Source of the DNA: Myxococcales bacterium
GTDB lineage: Bacteria > Myxococcota_A > Polyangia > Polyangiales > Polyangiaceae
Assembly (NCBI GenBank): GCA_016712525.1
Contig: JADJQX010000007.1
Location: forward strand, 1,178,001 to 1,242,000
Direction: 5' to 3'
Length of the DNA: 64,000 nucleotides
Part shown: in pieces, positions 35,306 to 46,147 of the stretch
How the letters are laid out: each line of letters opens with the position of its first letter
Numbering within the stretch: the stretch's first letter is position 1
The notes under the pieces: generated by a model
The model's database searches: none
Told to the model about the DNA's origin: nothing
Seen by the model: only the letters and a program-made list of their open reading frames with translations
Translations under genes and position numbers: made by a program

Positions 35306-37174
35306 ATGCCCGCCAACGAGAGGCTCCGCAACGTCGCCATCGTCGCCCACGTCGACCATGGCAAGACCACGCTCGTCGACCACATGCTCCGCCAGGCCGG
35401 CACGTTCCGCGAGAACGAAGCCGTCGTGGACCGCGTGATGGACTCGAACGCCCTCGAGCGGGAGCGAGGCATCACGATCCTCGCGAAGAACACGAGCGTG
35501 CGTTGGACGAACGACAAGGGCGAGACCATCAAGCTCAACGTCGTCGACACCCCCGGCCACGCCGACTTCGGCGGTGAGGTCGAGCGCACCCTCCTCATGG
35601 CCGACGCGGTCATCCTCCTCGTCGACGCGGCCGAGGGGCCCCTGCCCCAGACGCGCTTTGTCCTCAAGAAGGCGCTCGAGCTCGGGTTCCCGATCATCGT
35701 CGTCATCAACAAAATCGACCGCGGCGACGCCCGCCCCGACGACGTGCTGAACGAGGTCTTCGATCTCTTCTGCGACCTCGGCGCGAGCGACAAACAGGTC
35801 GATTTTCCGGTCCTCTACGCGATCGGCAAGCTCGGCATCGCGAAGCGCACGCTCGACGATCCGTCCACGAACCTGCGCCCCCTCTTCGAGACCATCCTGG
35901 CGCACGTCCCGCCCCCCGAGGGCGACGCGACCCTGCCCCTCCAGATCCTCGTCAACAACATCGACCACGACGAGTACGTCGGGCGCCTCGGCATCGGGCG
36001 CATCGTCGCCGGGACCGTGAAGGCGAACCAGCCGGTCGCGGTCCTCAAGGATGGGCGCGTGGTCAAGGGCGCCATCAAGGTCCTCTCGACGTTCGAGGGC
36101 CTCCGGCGCGCGACCACCCAAGAGGCTCAGGCGGGCGAGCTCGTCGCGATCGCCGGCATCGAGGAGATCGACGTGGGTGACACCGTCGTCGACACGAGCC
36201 CCGGGTTCGAGTCGCGCGCCCTGCCGCGCATCGTCGTCGAGCAGCCGACCATCAAGATGCGCATCGGCGTGAACACCTCGCCGTTCGCCGGAAAGTGCAA
36301 GGCTTCCAAGTACTTGACGAGCCGCCAGCTCCGCGACCGCCTTGAGCGCGAGACCAAGCGGAACCTCGCCGTCCGCATGGAAGAGTCGGACTCCCCCGAC
36401 ACCTTCATCATGCTCGGCCGCGGGGAGCTCCAGCTCGCGATCCTCGTCGAGACGATGCGCCGCGAGGGCTACGAGATGCAGCTCGGCAACCCCGAGGTCG
36501 TCACGCAGGTCATCGACGGCGAGGCGAAAGAGCCTTACGAGCTCGTCGTCGTCGACGTGCCCGAGCAGTTCATCGGGGTCGTGACCGAGCGCCTCGGCTC
36601 ACGCCGCGGCCGCATGATCAAGATGGCGAACCCGGGCTACGGGCGCGCGCGCCTCGAGTACCGCATCCCGAGCCGCGGCCTCATCGGCTTCCGCGGCGAG
36701 TTCCTCACGGCGACGCGCGGCATGGGCCTGCTCAACACCGTGTTCGACGGGTGGGAGACCTGGGGCGGCCCCATGGCGAAGCGCCAGACCGGCGCCATCG
36801 TGTGCGATCGCGCGGGGTTCACGACGCCCTACGCGCTCCACCACCTCCAGCCGCGTGGCACCTTCTTCCTCGGCACCGGGGTCGAGGTCTACGAGGGCAT
36901 GATCATGGGCGAGCACAACCGCGCGAACGACACGGACGTGAACGCGGTCAAGGAGAAGAAGCTCTCCAACGTGCGCAACCACGGCAAGGACGAGAACGTC
37001 GCGATCAACCCGCCGAGGATCCTCACGATCGAGACGGCGATGGAGTGGATCGACGCCGACGAGCTCGTCGAGGTGACCCCCGACGCGGTGCGCGTGCGCA
37101 AGCAAATCCTCCAAATCAACAAGCGTCCTCGGCGGAGCGACGCGATCGAGGACGCCCAAGCGGTCGACTACTGA
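35306..37174 (+). CDS. typA: Ribosome-associated GTPase TypA/BipA
   Basis: 622-residue translational GTPase that binds 70S ribosomes and assists 50S assembly and stress adaptation. G1 is AHVDHGKTT, the switch II motif DTPGHADF, and G4 NKID. It then has EF-Tu domain II and EF-G-like domains, and the typical SRGLIGFRGEFLT block and KEKKLSNVR C-terminal region. I use ATG 35306, giving MPANERLRNVAIVAHVDHG as in the family; the frame stays open to 35210 but the extra 32 residues look non-family. A strong terminator follows. Confidence 0.96.
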   Translation: MPANERLRNVAIVAHVDHGKTTLVDHMLRQAGTFRENEAVVDRVMDSNALERERGITILAKNTSVRWTNDKGETIKLNVVDTPGHADFGGEVERTLLMADAVILLVDAAEGPLPQTRFVLKKALELGFPIIVVINKIDRGDARPDDVLNEVFDLFCDLGASDKQVDFPVLYAIGKLGIAKRTLDDPSTNLRPLFETILAHVPPPEGDATLPLQILVNNIDHDEYVGRLGIGRIVAGTVKANQPVAVLKDGRVVKGAIKVLSTFEGLRRATTQEAQAGELVAIAGIEEIDVGDTVVDTSPGFESRALPRIVVEQPTIKMRIGVNTSPFAGKCKASKYLTSRQLRDRLERETKRNLAVRMEESDSPDTFIMLGRGELQLAILVETMRREGYEMQLGNPEVVTQVIDGEAKEPYELVVVDVPEQFIGVVTERLGSRRGRMIKMANPGYGRARLEYRIPSRGLIGFRGEFLTATRGMGLLNTVFDGWETWGGPMAKRQTGAIVCDRAGFTTPYALHHLQPRGTFFLGTGVEVYEGMIMGEHNRANDTDVNAVKEKKLSNVRNHGKDENVAINPPRILTIETAMEWIDADELVEVTPDAVRVRKQILQINKRPRRSDAIEDAQAVDY

Positions 37175-37198
37175 ATCGTCGGCTCTCCCGGCCTCGTC

Positions 37199-37239
37199 GA
37201 CGGCGGCTCCGCGAACGAAGCGGGCCGCCGTCTTTTTTT
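37199..37239 (+). terminator. Rho-independent terminator of typA
   Basis: Perfect 9-bp stem GACGGCGGC (37199-37207) with GCCGCCGTC (37224-37232), a 16-nt loop, then seven T. It lies 25 nt after the typA stop and is the best intrinsic terminator in the window. Confidence 0.92.
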
Positions 37240-37310
37240 CGGCGTGGGTTCGCCGCGGAGCCTGTATCCTCGGGAGGCGGCCTCGGGCTCGGCAGGACGG
37301 AAGCGAACAA

Positions 37311-39428
37311 GTGGACCATCTCGGACGCTCGGCACGGAAACCGGGCTCGGTCATCTGCGGAAAGTGGCGCATCGAAGCCTTGCTTCGCCAGACGCCCACG
37401 TCCGCCACGTACTCCGCTCTCCACCGCAATGGCGCGCGGATCGCGCTCAAGATCCTCCACGCGCACCTCTCGTCCGACAAGACCCTCCAAGCGAGGTTCC
37501 GGCGCGAGGCGTACGTCGCGAACACGATCCCGCACCCCGACACGGTCAAGGTCATCGACGACGACGAGACCGACGACGGCTGCGCCCTGCTCGTCATGGA
37601 TCACTTCGACGGCGAGACGCTCGAGGAGCTCCGCGCGAGAAAGGGAGGGAAGCTCCCGCTCGAGATGGCCTGCGCCTTCGCCGATCAGCTGCTCGACATC
37701 ATCGCGGCGGCGCACGATCAGGGCGTCGTGCACCGCGACATCAAGGCCGAGACGGTGTTCATCACCAAAGAGGGCCGCGTCAAAGTGCACGACTTCGGCA
37801 CGGCGCGCGTCCTCTCGGAGACGTCGAGCCCGCAGGAGATGACCGCGGCGGGCATGGTGGTCGGCTCTCCGTCGAGCATGGCCCCAGAGCAGGCGCGTGG
37901 GCAGCGCGATCTCGTGGACGCCCAGAGCGACATCTTCTCGCTTGGCGCGCTCTTGTTCACGCTCCTCTCGGGCGAGCCGGTACACAAAATCTCCAATCCT
38001 TTGGCGGCGTTGGTCGCTGCCGCGAAGACGAAGGCGCCCAGCCTGCGCACCGTGACGGGCCCCGAAATCCCCGACGCGGTGGTCGAGGTGGTCGACCGCG
38101 CGCTCCAGTTCAAGAAGGCCGACCGGTGGCCCGACGCGCGCGCGTTCCGAGCCGCCCTCCGCGCCGCGCGCGGCGAGCTCATCGACACGTTCCCCCAAGC
38201 CGGGCGAAGGGATCCGCTCGCCGATCTGATGAGCGAGACGTCCGAGAACGACGTCATCGTGCTCACGAACGACGCGCCCATCGTCCCTGCGCCTCCGAGG
38301 GCGCCACAAAGACCCCCGCTCGCGCCCGAGTCGGGCACCGGGCCTACGTCTCCCCTCGTCACCGAGAGCGCCCCCGATGGCGCCCGAGCGCCCCAAGCCC
38401 CCAAGGCTCCGGCGCGGCCACCGCCCATGCCGCCGGCGCTCCCGTCGGCCGCGAACGGGCCCTCGGCGCCGAGGGTCGCCGCCCGCGCCCCCACCTCCGG
38501 GCCGGAGCGGCGCGCCGCCGAGCGCGCAGGGCAGCCTCCCGCCTTGCCCGAGTGGCAGCGCCACGAGGACGTGGAGGACGGCCCCACGGTCTCGCAGGTC
38601 GAGCTCGATCCGAGCCTGGTTCAAGCGCTCGCCGAGGTGCGACGCGAAGCCGTGGCGGTCGCCCCGACGAAGGCCGTTCCCCGTGTAGGTCCTGGTGGGC
38701 CACCCCGGCCGGGTCCACCGCGCCCCTCGGGCATCCCGCGCCCGGGGCCGCGCACCGAGCCCCCGCCCCGCGTCGCCGCCGAAGAGCGCGCGCCCGAGCC
38801 CCCGCAGGTCCCCGCGGCCCCGAAGGTCCCCGACCCTCCGCGCGCGGCCCCCCTCGCGCTCCCCGCGGCACCTCCCGCCGCCCCGTTCGTCGAGAAAGAC
38901 CCTCGTTTCGCGACCGTGGTCATGGCGAACAGCCCCGCGCTCCCGCCCGAGTCGCTCCGCGGCCCCGTGTACGACGCCGAGGTGGTCGAGGACGACGCCA
39001 CGCAGGTCGTCATGCCCGGGCGCCCGGCTCCGATCGCGATCACGCCCCCGACGTACCCCAACGGCGGAGCCTTCGGGAGCGCCCCACCTCCCGCCATGAT
39101 GGCGCCTCCGGCCGGTCCGGGCTTCGGCTTCGGCCCGCCACAGGCTGGCTTCGGGCCCCACGTGCCGACGCCGTTCGAGGTGATTCAGCCGGCGCCTCCC
39201 CCGCCCTACGAGCCTCCGCCCATGAACGTGGCGCCCGCCGACTTCCCCGGTCGCCGCATGTCGATGCACGAAGATCTTCGCATCCTCGTGCCCGAGCAGA
39301 GCTACTCGCTCGATCACAACCCGTTCGCGGACGCGGCCCGCCGCAAAAAGCGCCTCACGATCGGGATCGTGGTGGGCATCGTGGCGGTCGTGGCCGTGGC
39401 CCTGATCGCGATGCTGCGCTCGGGCTAG
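37311..39428 (+). CDS. Atypical Ser/Thr kinase or pseudokinase with C-terminal membrane anchor
   Basis: 705 residues from a GTG. The kinase fold (about 18-290) keeps K47 (IALKIL), H141-R-D143 and D161-F-G163. However, the glycine loop is replaced by RQTPTSATY with no Gly, and the catalytic-loop Asn is Thr (HRDIKAET, T148). The APE segment reads GSPSSMAPEQ. Residues about 320-670 are a Pro/Ala-rich, probably disordered linker with scattered FHA-like pThr candidates. A single transmembrane helix at about 683-701 (IGIVVGIVAVVAVALIAML) ends the protein, so it is tail-anchored with the kinase domain in the cytoplasm. It may be an inactive receptor-like scaffold. Confidence 0.85.
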   Translation: MDHLGRSARKPGSVICGKWRIEALLRQTPTSATYSALHRNGARIALKILHAHLSSDKTLQARFRREAYVANTIPHPDTVKVIDDDETDDGCALLVMDHFDGETLEELRARKGGKLPLEMACAFADQLLDIIAAAHDQGVVHRDIKAETVFITKEGRVKVHDFGTARVLSETSSPQEMTAAGMVVGSPSSMAPEQARGQRDLVDAQSDIFSLGALLFTLLSGEPVHKISNPLAALVAAAKTKAPSLRTVTGPEIPDAVVEVVDRALQFKKADRWPDARAFRAALRAARGELIDTFPQAGRRDPLADLMSETSENDVIVLTNDAPIVPAPPRAPQRPPLAPESGTGPTSPLVTESAPDGARAPQAPKAPARPPPMPPALPSAANGPSAPRVAARAPTSGPERRAAERAGQPPALPEWQRHEDVEDGPTVSQVELDPSLVQALAEVRREAVAVAPTKAVPRVGPGGPPRPGPPRPSGIPRPGPRTEPPPRVAAEERAPEPPQVPAAPKVPDPPRAAPLALPAAPPAAPFVEKDPRFATVVMANSPALPPESLRGPVYDAEVVEDDATQVVMPGRPAPIAITPPTYPNGGAFGSAPPPAMMAPPAGPGFGFGPPQAGFGPHVPTPFEVIQPAPPPPYEPPPMNVAPADFPGRRMSMHEDLRILVPEQSYSLDHNPFADAARRKKRLTIGIVVGIVAVVAVALIAMLRSG

Positions 39429-39488
39429 CCCGAAGGTCTCTCGCCGCCCGTCGTGCCCTGGAGGCCGGGCGCCTCGCGGCGCCGCGGG

Positions 39489-40533
39489 TCAACGGAACTT
39501 GAAGAGCTTGACGGCCCCCGCGAACACCACGACCGTCCACACCACGAGCACGACGAGGCGCGAGCCGATCTCCGCGAAACCCGCCCCCTCGATCATGATC
39601 GCGCGGATCGAGTCGTTGAGGGCCGTGAGCGGGAGAAGGCGCAAGAACGGCTGCACCTTGTCCGGGAAACGCGCCGCCGAGAAGAACACCCCGGACCCGA
39701 GGTACATCGGGAACGAGACCACGTTGATGAGCCCGCTCACGATGTGAGGGTTGTCCGAGCGGGACGCGAGCAAGAGACCGAGGCTCGCGAAGAGCATCGC
39801 CCCGAGCACGACCACCACGACGAACGCCCCCACCGAGCCTCGCACCGTGATGGAAAAGAGGAGCTTCGCGAAGATGAGCAAGGGCGGCAGCTCGATCACG
39901 AGCAGACACAAACGGACGAGCAAGAACGACGCGAGGAAATCGCTCCGCCGCATGGGGGTCGCCACGATCCGCCGCAGGAGCTTCTTGGCGCGCATGTCCG
40001 AGAGGGAGAACCCGATGCCCCAAAGCCCCGTCGACATGAGCCCGAGGCCGAGGAGCCCGGGGAGCAGGAAGTCGATGTAACGTGCACCCACCTCGCTCGC
40101 GACCTCGTCGCGCGAGGCGATGGCCGGCACGAGGCCCGACGCGCTTTGGAGCTCGCGGTCGGCGAGGGCCTTTCCGAGGCGCGCCTCGGGGCGAGACGGA
40201 TCGAAGCGATAGACCACCGTCCCGTCGGCGAGCGGGGTGACGACGGCGTCGACCTTGCCGACGAAGAGCGCCTTGTCGGCTTCGGCGAGCGGCACCACCT
40301 GGGCGACGACCTCCCCTCGCCGCCCGATCTTCTCGGCGATGGCCACGGCCGCCGGCGACTCGACCACCGCCACCTTCGGGGGCTCGGGCGCACGCGAGCG
40401 AAACGCGAGCCCCAAGACCAGCGAGAGCAGGATCGGGAACCCGTACGTCCAGAAGAGCCCGCCCGGCTCCCTGTACGATGCACGCATATGGGCGACGACC
40501 ATCGCCCGGATCGAGCGCCAGCGCCTCTCGAGA

Positions 40534-40541
<8 letters not shown>
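39489..40541 (-). CDS. ABC-2 type transporter permease
   Basis: 350 residues from a GTG that overlaps the upstream ATPase gene by 8 bp. One N-terminal transmembrane helix (FPILLSLVLGLAF) is followed by an extracytoplasmic domain of about 120 residues (VAVVESPAAVAIAEK and on). Five membrane helices follow, with the ABC-2 signature near LRRIVATPMRRSDFLASFLL. With its ATPase it forms an exporter; the substrate is unknown. ABC-2 exporters of this size carry drugs, lipids or polysaccharides. Confidence 0.9.
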
Positions 40542-41472
<931 letters not shown>

Positions 41473-41563
41473 GCCCGATCGATACCAAACCTGCGCGCCG
41501 TTCGGCGTGGAATCGACGCGTCGCGGACCGCGACGGAGCCGTCGAATCGCGTATCATCGCACC

Positions 41564-43216
41564 ATGCCCCGACTCACCGAGAACCCGAGCTACGCGGCCC
41601 TCCTCGCCCACCACCGCGACGTCGGCAAAGACCTCGTCATGCGCGATCTCTTCGCGCGGGAGCCCGACCGTTTCTCGGAGATGAGCGCGACCGGCGCGGG
41701 CATCTTCCTCGACTACTCGAAGAACCGGGTCACCAGCGAGACCATGAAGCTCCTCGTGGCCCTCGCTCGCGAGGGCGGCGTCGAGCGCATGCGCGACGCG
41801 ATGTTCTCGGGTCAAAAGATCAACGTGACCGAGGGGCGCGCCGTCCTCCACGTGGCCCTCCGGAACCGCGGCAACGCGAGCATCTTCGTCGACGGACGGG
41901 ACGTGATGCCCGAGGTGAACCGGGTGCTCCGAAAAATGCGCGATTTCGTCGCGCGGCTCGAGAGCGGCGCGTTCTCGGGGCACACGGGCAAGAAGCTCAC
42001 GAGCCTCGTCAACATCGGGATCGGGGGCTCCGATCTCGGCCCCGTCATGGTCACCGAGGCGCTCCGCCCGTACGCACGCCAGGGCATCTCGTCGAGCTTC
42101 GTTTCGAACGTCGACGGCACCCACCTCGCAGAAACCCTCCGTCGGGTCGACCCGGAGACCACCCTCTTCGTCGTCGCGTCGAAGACCTTCACCACCCAAG
42201 AGACGCTCGCCAACGCGAAGAGCGCCCGTGAGTGGCTCGTGGGGCGGCTCGGCTCCGAGGCGGCCGTGGCGAAGCACTTCGTCGCCCTCTCGACCAACGA
42301 GCGCGAGGTCGCGGCGTTCGGCATCGACCCGCAGAACATGTTCGAGTTCTGGGACTGGGTCGGCGGCCGCTACTCGCTCTGGTCGGCGATCGGCTTCTCG
42401 ATCGCCGCGACCGTGGGCATGGACCGCTTCGAGGAGCTGCTCGAGGGCGCCTTCCAGATGGACCGGCACTTCCGCGAGGCGCCGCTCGAGAAGAACCTCC
42501 CGGTGCTCATGGCGCTACTGGGTGTATGGTACACGAACTTCTTCGGCGCCGAGTCGCACGCCGTGCTCCCCTACGACCAGTACCTCCACAGGTTCCCCGC
42601 CTACCTCCAGCAGGGCGACATGGAGTCGAACGGCAAGCGCATCGACCGCGAGGGCAAAGAGGTGGACTACGCCACGGGGCCCGTGATTTGGGGCGAGCCG
42701 GGCACGAACGGGCAGCACGCGTTCTACCAGCTCATCCATCAGGGCACGCGCCTCGTCCCCTGCGATTTCCTGGTCCCCGCGCTCAGCCAAAACCCGCTCG
42801 GCGAGCACCACGATCTCTTGCTCTCGAACTTCCTCGCCCAGACCGAGGCCCTCATGCGCGGCAAGACGGAGGACGAGGTCCGCGCCGAGCTCGCGAAGAA
42901 GGGGCTCACCGACGACGCCATCGCCGCCCTCGCGCCCCACAAGGTGTTCCCGGGCAATCGCCCTACGAACAGCCTCCTCTTCTCGCGCCTCGATCCGAAG
43001 ACGCTCGGCGCCCTCATCGCCCTCTACGAGCACAAGATCTTCGTCCAAGGCGTGCTGTGGAACGTGAACAGCTACGACCAATGGGGCGTCGAGCTCGGCA
43101 AGGAGCTCGCGAGCCGCATCCTCCCGGAGCTCCGCGACGCCGCGAACGTGACCTCCCACGACGCGTCGACGAACGGGCTCCTCGCGTGGCTGAAAGAGCG
43201 CCGCGTCGCGACCTGA
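41564..43216 (+). CDS. pgi: Glucose-6-phosphate isomerase
   Basis: 550 residues, the normal long bacterial form. It interconverts glucose-6-phosphate and fructose-6-phosphate in the cytoplasm. The conserved IGGSDLGPVMV, ASKTFTTQETLANA and GEPGTNGQHAFYQLIHQG blocks (the last with the catalytic His) are present, and the C-terminal YEHKIFVQGVLW and SYDQWGVELGK, which carries the catalytic Lys. The ATG at 41564 fits the family N-terminus (NPSYAALLAHH). Monocistronic, with a short gap to the divergent ABC genes. Confidence 0.97.
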   Translation: MPRLTENPSYAALLAHHRDVGKDLVMRDLFAREPDRFSEMSATGAGIFLDYSKNRVTSETMKLLVALAREGGVERMRDAMFSGQKINVTEGRAVLHVALRNRGNASIFVDGRDVMPEVNRVLRKMRDFVARLESGAFSGHTGKKLTSLVNIGIGGSDLGPVMVTEALRPYARQGISSSFVSNVDGTHLAETLRRVDPETTLFVVASKTFTTQETLANAKSAREWLVGRLGSEAAVAKHFVALSTNEREVAAFGIDPQNMFEFWDWVGGRYSLWSAIGFSIAATVGMDRFEELLEGAFQMDRHFREAPLEKNLPVLMALLGVWYTNFFGAESHAVLPYDQYLHRFPAYLQQGDMESNGKRIDREGKEVDYATGPVIWGEPGTNGQHAFYQLIHQGTRLVPCDFLVPALSQNPLGEHHDLLLSNFLAQTEALMRGKTEDEVRAELAKKGLTDDAIAALAPHKVFPGNRPTNSLLFSRLDPKTLGALIALYEHKIFVQGVLWNVNSYDQWGVELGKELASRILPELRDAANVTSHDASTNGLLAWLKERRVAT

Positions 43217-43270
43217 AGCGGCCTCGGGCGAGGCCTCACGCGTCCCCGCAAGTTCTCGAACTTATTGACT

Positions 43271-43693
43271 TTACCCAGCCACGCCGCGGGTCTTGTCGAG
43301 CAGGCTCGGGAGCTCGCCACGAAGGCGCTTCTCCCACTCGCGGCTCTCGGACACGTGGGCGCCTTCGGGGAGGGTCGCGCGGTACCGGGGCATGAGCGAA
43401 GGCGCCTCGCTCCTGTCGTGGTTCGCCCAAGCGACGAGCGCCGAGAAGTAGGCGTCGTCCAGCACGAACGGGTCGAGGACCTTCTGCGCGAGGTTTCGCC
43501 GGATGGCCTCCTCGAAGTCGAGCGCGGCGGCCGAATAGCTCTCCTCGAGCTCGTGGGCCGTCGCCCGATCGAGGAACGGCTCGGGCCCCTCCGCCCCCTC
43601 GGTGATTTCCTGGGTCGCCGAGGCGATCGCCTCTTCGTACTCCCCGCGCTCGATGAGCTCTTTCGCGAACGACATTCCGTAGCGGCCGGCCAT
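43271..43693 (-). CDS. Small helical (TPR-like) protein of unknown function
   Basis: 140 residues. It is predicted to be all-helical, with a TPR-like start: AKELIERGEYEEAIASATQEI then PEPFLDRATAHELEESYSAAALDFEEAI. The second half (DAYFSALVAWANHD, EWEKRLRGELPSLL) is not recognisable. No signal or membrane segment. The ATG at 43693 has AGGA upstream; ATG at 43675 is an alternative. It converges with pgi and is divergent from the short-chain dehydrogenase. Confidence 0.65.
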   Translation of the reverse strand: MAGRYGMSFAKELIERGEYEEAIASATQEITEGAEGPEPFLDRATAHELEESYSAAALDFEEAIRRNLAQKVLDPFVLDDAYFSALVAWANHDRSEAPSLMPRYRATLPEGAHVSESREWEKRLRGELPSLLDKTRGVAG

Positions 43694-43780
43694 ACACGGG
43701 TCCTACCACGACCCTGGGCGCGTCGCCTCACGTGTGTCGCCCGAGGCGCGCGCGCCCCGTTTTCGCTATCGTGCGTCGCC

Positions 43781-44551
43781 ATGGCGAAGCCGAGCATTTT
43801 CATCACGGGCGCGGGGCGTGGGATCGGCCGGGCGACGGCCCGCCTCTTCGCGGAGAAAGGCTACGTGTGTGGCCTCGCCGACGTCGACCACGAGGCCGCC
43901 CTCGAGGTGCGCCGAGAGCTCGGCCCCGACCACTTCGCGTGCGCCCTCGACGTGCGCGATTTCGCGGCCTACGAGGCGACCCTCCGCGACTTCGACGCCC
44001 ACGCGACGCTCGGCGGCAGCCTCTCGGTGCTCTTCAACTGCGCGGGCATCTTGCGCATGGGCCGGCTCGAGGATCAGTCCCTCGACGACGATCGCGCTCA
44101 GCTCGACATCAACGTGCTCGGCGTGATCCACGGCGTGCGCGCGGCGCTCCCCTACCTCGAGAGAGCGCGCGGCACGATCGTGAGCATGAGCTCGGCGTCG
44201 GCTATCTATGGCCAACCGGAGCTCGCGGTGTACTCGGCCACGAAGTTCGCCGTGCGCGCCCTCACCGAGGCGCTCGACCTCGAGCTCGCCTCGAAGGGCA
44301 TTCGAGTGACCGACGTGATGCCCGCCTACGTCGCCACCGACATGGTCGCCTCGCAGAAGACCCCCGCGAAGAGCGTCGCCACGTTGGGAGTGCGCATCAC
44401 GGCCGACGAGGTCGCCGCGCGTGTCTACGAGGCGGCCAACGGCTCGCGCCTCCACTACCCGATGCCGTTCGATCTCTCGGTGCTCTCGCGCATCGCGACG
44501 CTCGCCCCGTCGCTCACGCGGCGCGTGATGAAGCACCTCACGAAGAGCTAA
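43781..44551 (+). CDS. Short-chain dehydrogenase/reductase
   Basis: 256 residues with the classical SDR features: TGAGRGIG cofactor loop (9-16), NCAG (86-89), catalytic S138, Y151 and K155 (YSATK), and PAYVATDM after the active site. The residue after the second strand is Asp (LADVDHE), which in SDRs favours NAD(H) over NADP(H). The substrate cannot be assigned. The C-terminus (LSVLSRIATLAPSLTRRVMK) is typical of the DltE/YciK-like lipid-type SDRs. Single gene, convergent with the FHA gene. Confidence 0.9.
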   Translation: MAKPSIFITGAGRGIGRATARLFAEKGYVCGLADVDHEAALEVRRELGPDHFACALDVRDFAAYEATLRDFDAHATLGGSLSVLFNCAGILRMGRLEDQSLDDDRAQLDINVLGVIHGVRAALPYLERARGTIVSMSSASAIYGQPELAVYSATKFAVRALTEALDLELASKGIRVTDVMPAYVATDMVASQKTPAKSVATLGVRITADEVAARVYEAANGSRLHYPMPFDLSVLSRIATLAPSLTRRVMKHLTKS

Positions 44552-44609
44552 AACACGAACGATTCCAAGCAGTTCTAGGGCGCCAGCCGAGGCGCTCTCG
44601 GGCGAACGC

Positions 44610-46049
44610 TCAGACGGCTTCGAGGCGGAGGCGCGTGCGCCCGACCACGAGCTCGTCCCCGGGGACGACCTGCTCGTCGCCCTTGATGCGGACGAAGACG
44701 CCCGTCTGAGAGCCGAGGTCCGTGAGCACGATCGCCCCGGCTTGCTCTTCGACGAGGCAGTGGTGCTCGCCGACGAGCGGATCGTTGGGGAAGACGAAGT
44801 CGCCCACTTCGCGGCCGAGCTGCATCGTGGTGCCGCGCGCGAGGACGCACGCCCCCTTGCCGCCACCCTCGAACACTTGGACGATCCGGAACGACGAGTG
44901 CCACTTCGGCGAAGAGTAGAAGTACGTCGGCCCCTCGGCCGGGCCGTCGTCGGGCTTCGGGTTCTTCTCGATGGTGAGGACCTGGTCGCCCACCATGAAA
45001 TGGTCGCCGGGCTCGAGCTCGACCGGCCGACGCACGCGCAAAAACACGCCGTTGCCGCTCTCGAGGTCGCTCAAGAAGACGTTGGGACCGTCGACGCGGA
45101 GAATGGCCTCGCGGGGGTGGCAGAACGGGTCGCCGTGGAGCGGGACCTCTCCGCCACGGCCGAGAATGACCTCGCGCGAGGCGCTCTCGTAGAGCATCGG
45201 GCCTTGAGGACCACGGAGGACACGGAGTCGGACCGTGGGCTTCGCGCGCTGGGAGGGCGCCGCCGGAGCCTGAGAGACCGGGGGCGCGGCCGGAGCTTGG
45301 GGCGGGGCCTTGCGCACCTCGGCCGGGAGCGGGGGCGCCTTGCTCGCGGGCGACTGCGTGACCGTGAGCTTGACCTGAGGCGCGGGCGCGGGCTTCTTCG
45401 CGTCCTTCGCGGCGAGCTTCTGGACCTCGACCTCGGGCTCGTGCTCGAGCAGCTCCATGCCGCCGATGGCCTTGCCCTCGATCACCGGGTCGAAGCGGCC
45501 CGTGCGGAGGAAGATGGCCATCTCCATGTGCTGGCCCTTCATGAGGGCGCGCACGTATGCGGCGACGTCGTCTCGGCTCACCTCGGCGGCGTACGAGCGC
45601 TTGTGGCTCTTGATGACGCGGCCGCCGTCGGCAAAAAGGTGAGTGATGATGTGGGGTTTGTCGAGACCCGAGTCTTCCGTTTGGATGTGGAAGACGAGCC
45701 CCTTGTACTTCACGTTGTTGTTGAAGCCGACCTGCGCACGACGGAACGCGGGCTTCGCGATCTCTCGCTCGAGGCGCGAGATCTCCTCGTGGGTCCACTG
45801 CCGGATGGCCGCCTCGAGAGGCTCGTGGTCACCGGCTTGGATGCCCTCCATGCGCTCGAACGCGAGCTTCGCCAGGGGCGACGCCGGGTCGATGCGGAGC
45901 GCCTCGGCCAGAAGCTCGTGGCTCTCTTTGTCGTTGTTGCCGGTGGCCGCGCGCACGCTGAGCAAAGCGACCGCCTCGGGCGCCCTGCCTTTCTCCACGA
46001 GCCACTTGGCTACCCGAGCCGCGGGTGAGCGCGCGACGACCTCGTCCAT
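44610..46049 (-). CDS. Protein with two FHA domains and a conserved N-terminal region
   Basis: 479 residues. Residues 1-70 look TPR-like. Residues 100-185 form a compact conserved region (VKYKGLVFHIQTEDSG, HIITHLFADGGRVIKS, ALMKGQHMEMAIFLR) that I have seen in myxobacterial proteins but cannot name. A Pro/Ala linker follows. Two FHA domains are at about 275-360 (ILGRG, CHPREAI, SGNGVFL) and 388-477 (LGREVGDFVF, GEHHCL, SQTGVFV). FHA domains bind phosphothreonine, so this is a likely receiver for the kinases in this genome. In the first FHA domain the usual RxxR/SxxH is CHPRE, so its phosphopeptide binding is less certain. Confidence 0.85.
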   Translation of the reverse strand: MDEVVARSPAARVAKWLVEKGRAPEAVALLSVRAATGNNDKESHELLAEALRIDPASPLAKLAFERMEGIQAGDHEPLEAAIRQWTHEEISRLEREIAKPAFRRAQVGFNNNVKYKGLVFHIQTEDSGLDKPHIITHLFADGGRVIKSHKRSYAAEVSRDDVAAYVRALMKGQHMEMAIFLRTGRFDPVIEGKAIGGMELLEHEPEVEVQKLAAKDAKKPAPAPQVKLTVTQSPASKAPPLPAEVRKAPPQAPAAPPVSQAPAAPSQRAKPTVRLRVLRGPQGPMLYESASREVILGRGGEVPLHGDPFCHPREAILRVDGPNVFLSDLESGNGVFLRVRRPVELEPGDHFMVGDQVLTIEKNPKPDDGPAEGPTYFYSSPKWHSSFRIVQVFEGGGKGACVLARGTTMQLGREVGDFVFPNDPLVGEHHCLVEEQAGAIVLTDLGSQTGVFVRIKGDEQVVPGDELVVGRTRLRLEAV

Positions 46050-46147
46050 CGCCCACCACTACAATATCCCCGGGCGGATCTTGCAAGCTCGAACCACACC
46101 GAGACGCGGGTTTTCCGGGAGCGCCCGCGTACGAGGCGCCGCGTCTC

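Noticed and set aside
37116..39317. A 733-codon minus-strand frame opposite the tail-anchored kinase.
   Set aside because: Arg/Gly-rich translation that overlaps the typA end and the kinase. No start signal or domain.
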